A DNA stretch of 54,721 nucleotides from Acidobacteriota bacterium (GTDB lineage Bacteria; Acidobacteriota; Holophagae; Thermotomaculales; Thermotomaculaceae), in NCBI GenBank assembly GCA_026986725.1, contig JALSOA010000030.1, positions 1 to 54,721 of the forward strand. The letters are read 5' to 3'. The position numbers were made by a program, and so were the translations under genes. Numbering within the stretch: position 1 is the first letter of the stretch; each line of letters starts with the position of its first letter. This document shows positions 53,844 through 54,721 of the stretch, piece after piece. The notes under the pieces were generated by a model that saw only the letters and a list, made by a program, of their open reading frames with translations, did no database searches and was not told the DNA's origin.

Positions 53844-54721
53844 TTATTGGATTTTGATGGTTAAGTCTTTCAAAATGATTATTTCTTTATTTTTAATAAG
53901 AAAGCGGAGGGCTTTTTTTAATTTCCAGTTCTCAATATTTAATGTTGTGGAAGCGTTCTCAAAGTCAAGTTTTTCACCATTGTGCTGTTTTAAGTATTCA
54001 ATGATTTTATTCTTTAACTCTTCAGGTAAGTCCTTTAATTCAGACTGTCTCACATACCTTTTGTTTCTCAACTCATCAGGTAAAAAGTTCTGTTTTTCAA
54101 AAGGGTTTGAGTGGGTATATATGTAGCCTTTTGCACCTGAAATTTTATCCGCACCTTTGTAATGGATGTCTTTGAGATGGTCAGGAACAGGGAATATTGC
54201 CCCGTTTTTTATGTCAGAAATTGCATTGTCAATTGAAACTATTGTTTCGTTTGATTTTTCAGCCCTTGCAAGGTAGATTGCAAGTTGAGACAGGTGTATT
54301 CTTGCCTCCGGTAAGCCTAAATTTTTAACTGCATAAAGTACCGATGCTGCAAGCACTGTTGCAAAAGGGTCTTCGTTGCCTATGTCTTCTGCGGCACACA
54401 CAAACATTCTTCTTGCAATAAATTCAGGGTCTTCACCTGCCTCAATCATTTTTGCAAGGTAATAAATTGCGGCATTTTCATCTCCCCCTCTGATGCTTTT
54501 TTGCAATGCGGATGCGTGGTTGTAATGCTCGTCAGAATTTCTGTCGTAAACAGGGTTTGCTTTGAACTCTTCAAAAGCCTCTTCCCCTGCAATTTCCATT
54601 GCTTCAAGATAATTCAATGCTCTTCTCATATCTCCGGCACAGAAGAATGAAAGTTTTTTCAATGTTTTTTCTTCTGTTTTAAGATTTGCCTTTTGTTTTA
54701 TCTTTTTCAAAGCATTGAATA
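53844..54721 (-). CDS. rarA: Replication-associated recombination protein RarA (MgsA), C-terminal part, truncated at window edge
   Basis: The last 288-292 residues, frame open at the right edge. CAGDMRRALNYLEAME (sensor 2), YDRNSDEHYNHASALQKSIRG, DAAIYYLAKMIEAGEDPEFIARRM-type segment with MFVCAAEDIGNEDP, YLARAEKSNE, and NPFEKQNFLPDEL belong to the RarA tetramerisation domain. Acts at stalled forks. An extra C-terminal 70 residues (basic, helical, ending in KIQ) are longer than in E. coli RarA and may be an added winged-helix-like module. Confidence 0.93.
   Translation of the reverse strand, partial: FNALKKIKQKANLKTEEKTLKKLSFFCAGDMRRALNYLEAMEIAGEEAFEEFKANPVYDRNSDEHYNHASALQKSIRGGDENAAIYYLAKMIEAGEDPEFIARRMFVCAAEDIGNEDPFATVLAASVLYAVKNLGLPEARIHLSQLAIYLARAEKSNETIVSIDNAISDIKNGAIFPVPDHLKDIHYKGADKISGAKGYIYTHSNPFEKQNFLPDELRNKRYVRQSELKDLPEELKNKIIEYLKQHNGEKLDFENASTTLNIENWKLKKALRFLIKNKEIIILKDLTIKIQ

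Overview
The window is a chromosomal, low-GC (roughly mid-30s %), gene-dense bacterial segment with no phage, insertion sequence or CRISPR array visible. Gram-negative traits are dTDP-rhamnose genes, a MshQ-like pilus-associated protein, Cys/Met PLP enzymes and many signal-peptide proteins. It also carries spoVG, a fused coenzyme-B12 isobutyryl-CoA mutase (IcmF) and a membrane pyrophosphatase with the K+-dependent signature. Arginine is mostly AGA/AGG and proteins are rich in Lys, Glu and Ile, which fits (but does not prove) a thermophile. A deep-branching phylum such as Acidobacteriota is my best guess; it is inference only.

Layout. 1-6.4 kb: a truncated Cys/Met PLP enzyme, an unknown exported protein, an HD/HD-GYP protein, a DHH phosphoesterase and MutL. 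6.4-10.8 kb: an NhaD-type antiporter, then a plus-strand trio of exported proteins (DUF1573, TPR, DUF4412-like). 10.8-27.7 kb: a long minus-strand run starting at a consensus promoter before spoVG: spoVG, tRNA-Gln, prs, rplY, pth, hppA, rpsF, rpsR, a DUF2232-like protein, two GT2 glycosyltransferases, a small membrane protein, an oligopeptide-type ABC uptake system without ATPases, tex, pfkA, rfbA and rfbC. 27.8-36.7 kb: a 1534-residue LamG/MshQ-like protein, a Crp/Fnr regulator and icmF (the last two overlap). 36.7-44.2 kb: a YjiH-like carrier, mtnA, tsaC, a sensor protein with a dead kinase core, then pyrK-pyrD-pyrF and a small membrane protein. 44.2-50.1 kb: a secreted GH18 multidomain protein, a TPR-thioredoxin protein and a nitronate monooxygenase/FabK-like enzyme. 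50.1-54.7 kb (minus): a dynamin-family GTPase, an acyl-CoA synthetase and the 3' part of rarA.

The standout is a fluoride (crcB-motif) riboswitch at 51974-52020, on the minus strand with its own promoter, directly in front of the dynamin-family GTPase. No other gene follows in that transcription unit, so the riboswitch appears dedicated to a membrane-remodelling GTPase rather than a fluoride exporter. Its CUCCU element can pair either in the aptamer pseudoknot or with the ribosome-binding site, which suggests translational ON-switching by fluoride.

Many genes overlap by a few bases or abut, GTG and TTG starts are common, and three convergent gene pairs meet with essentially no spacer.
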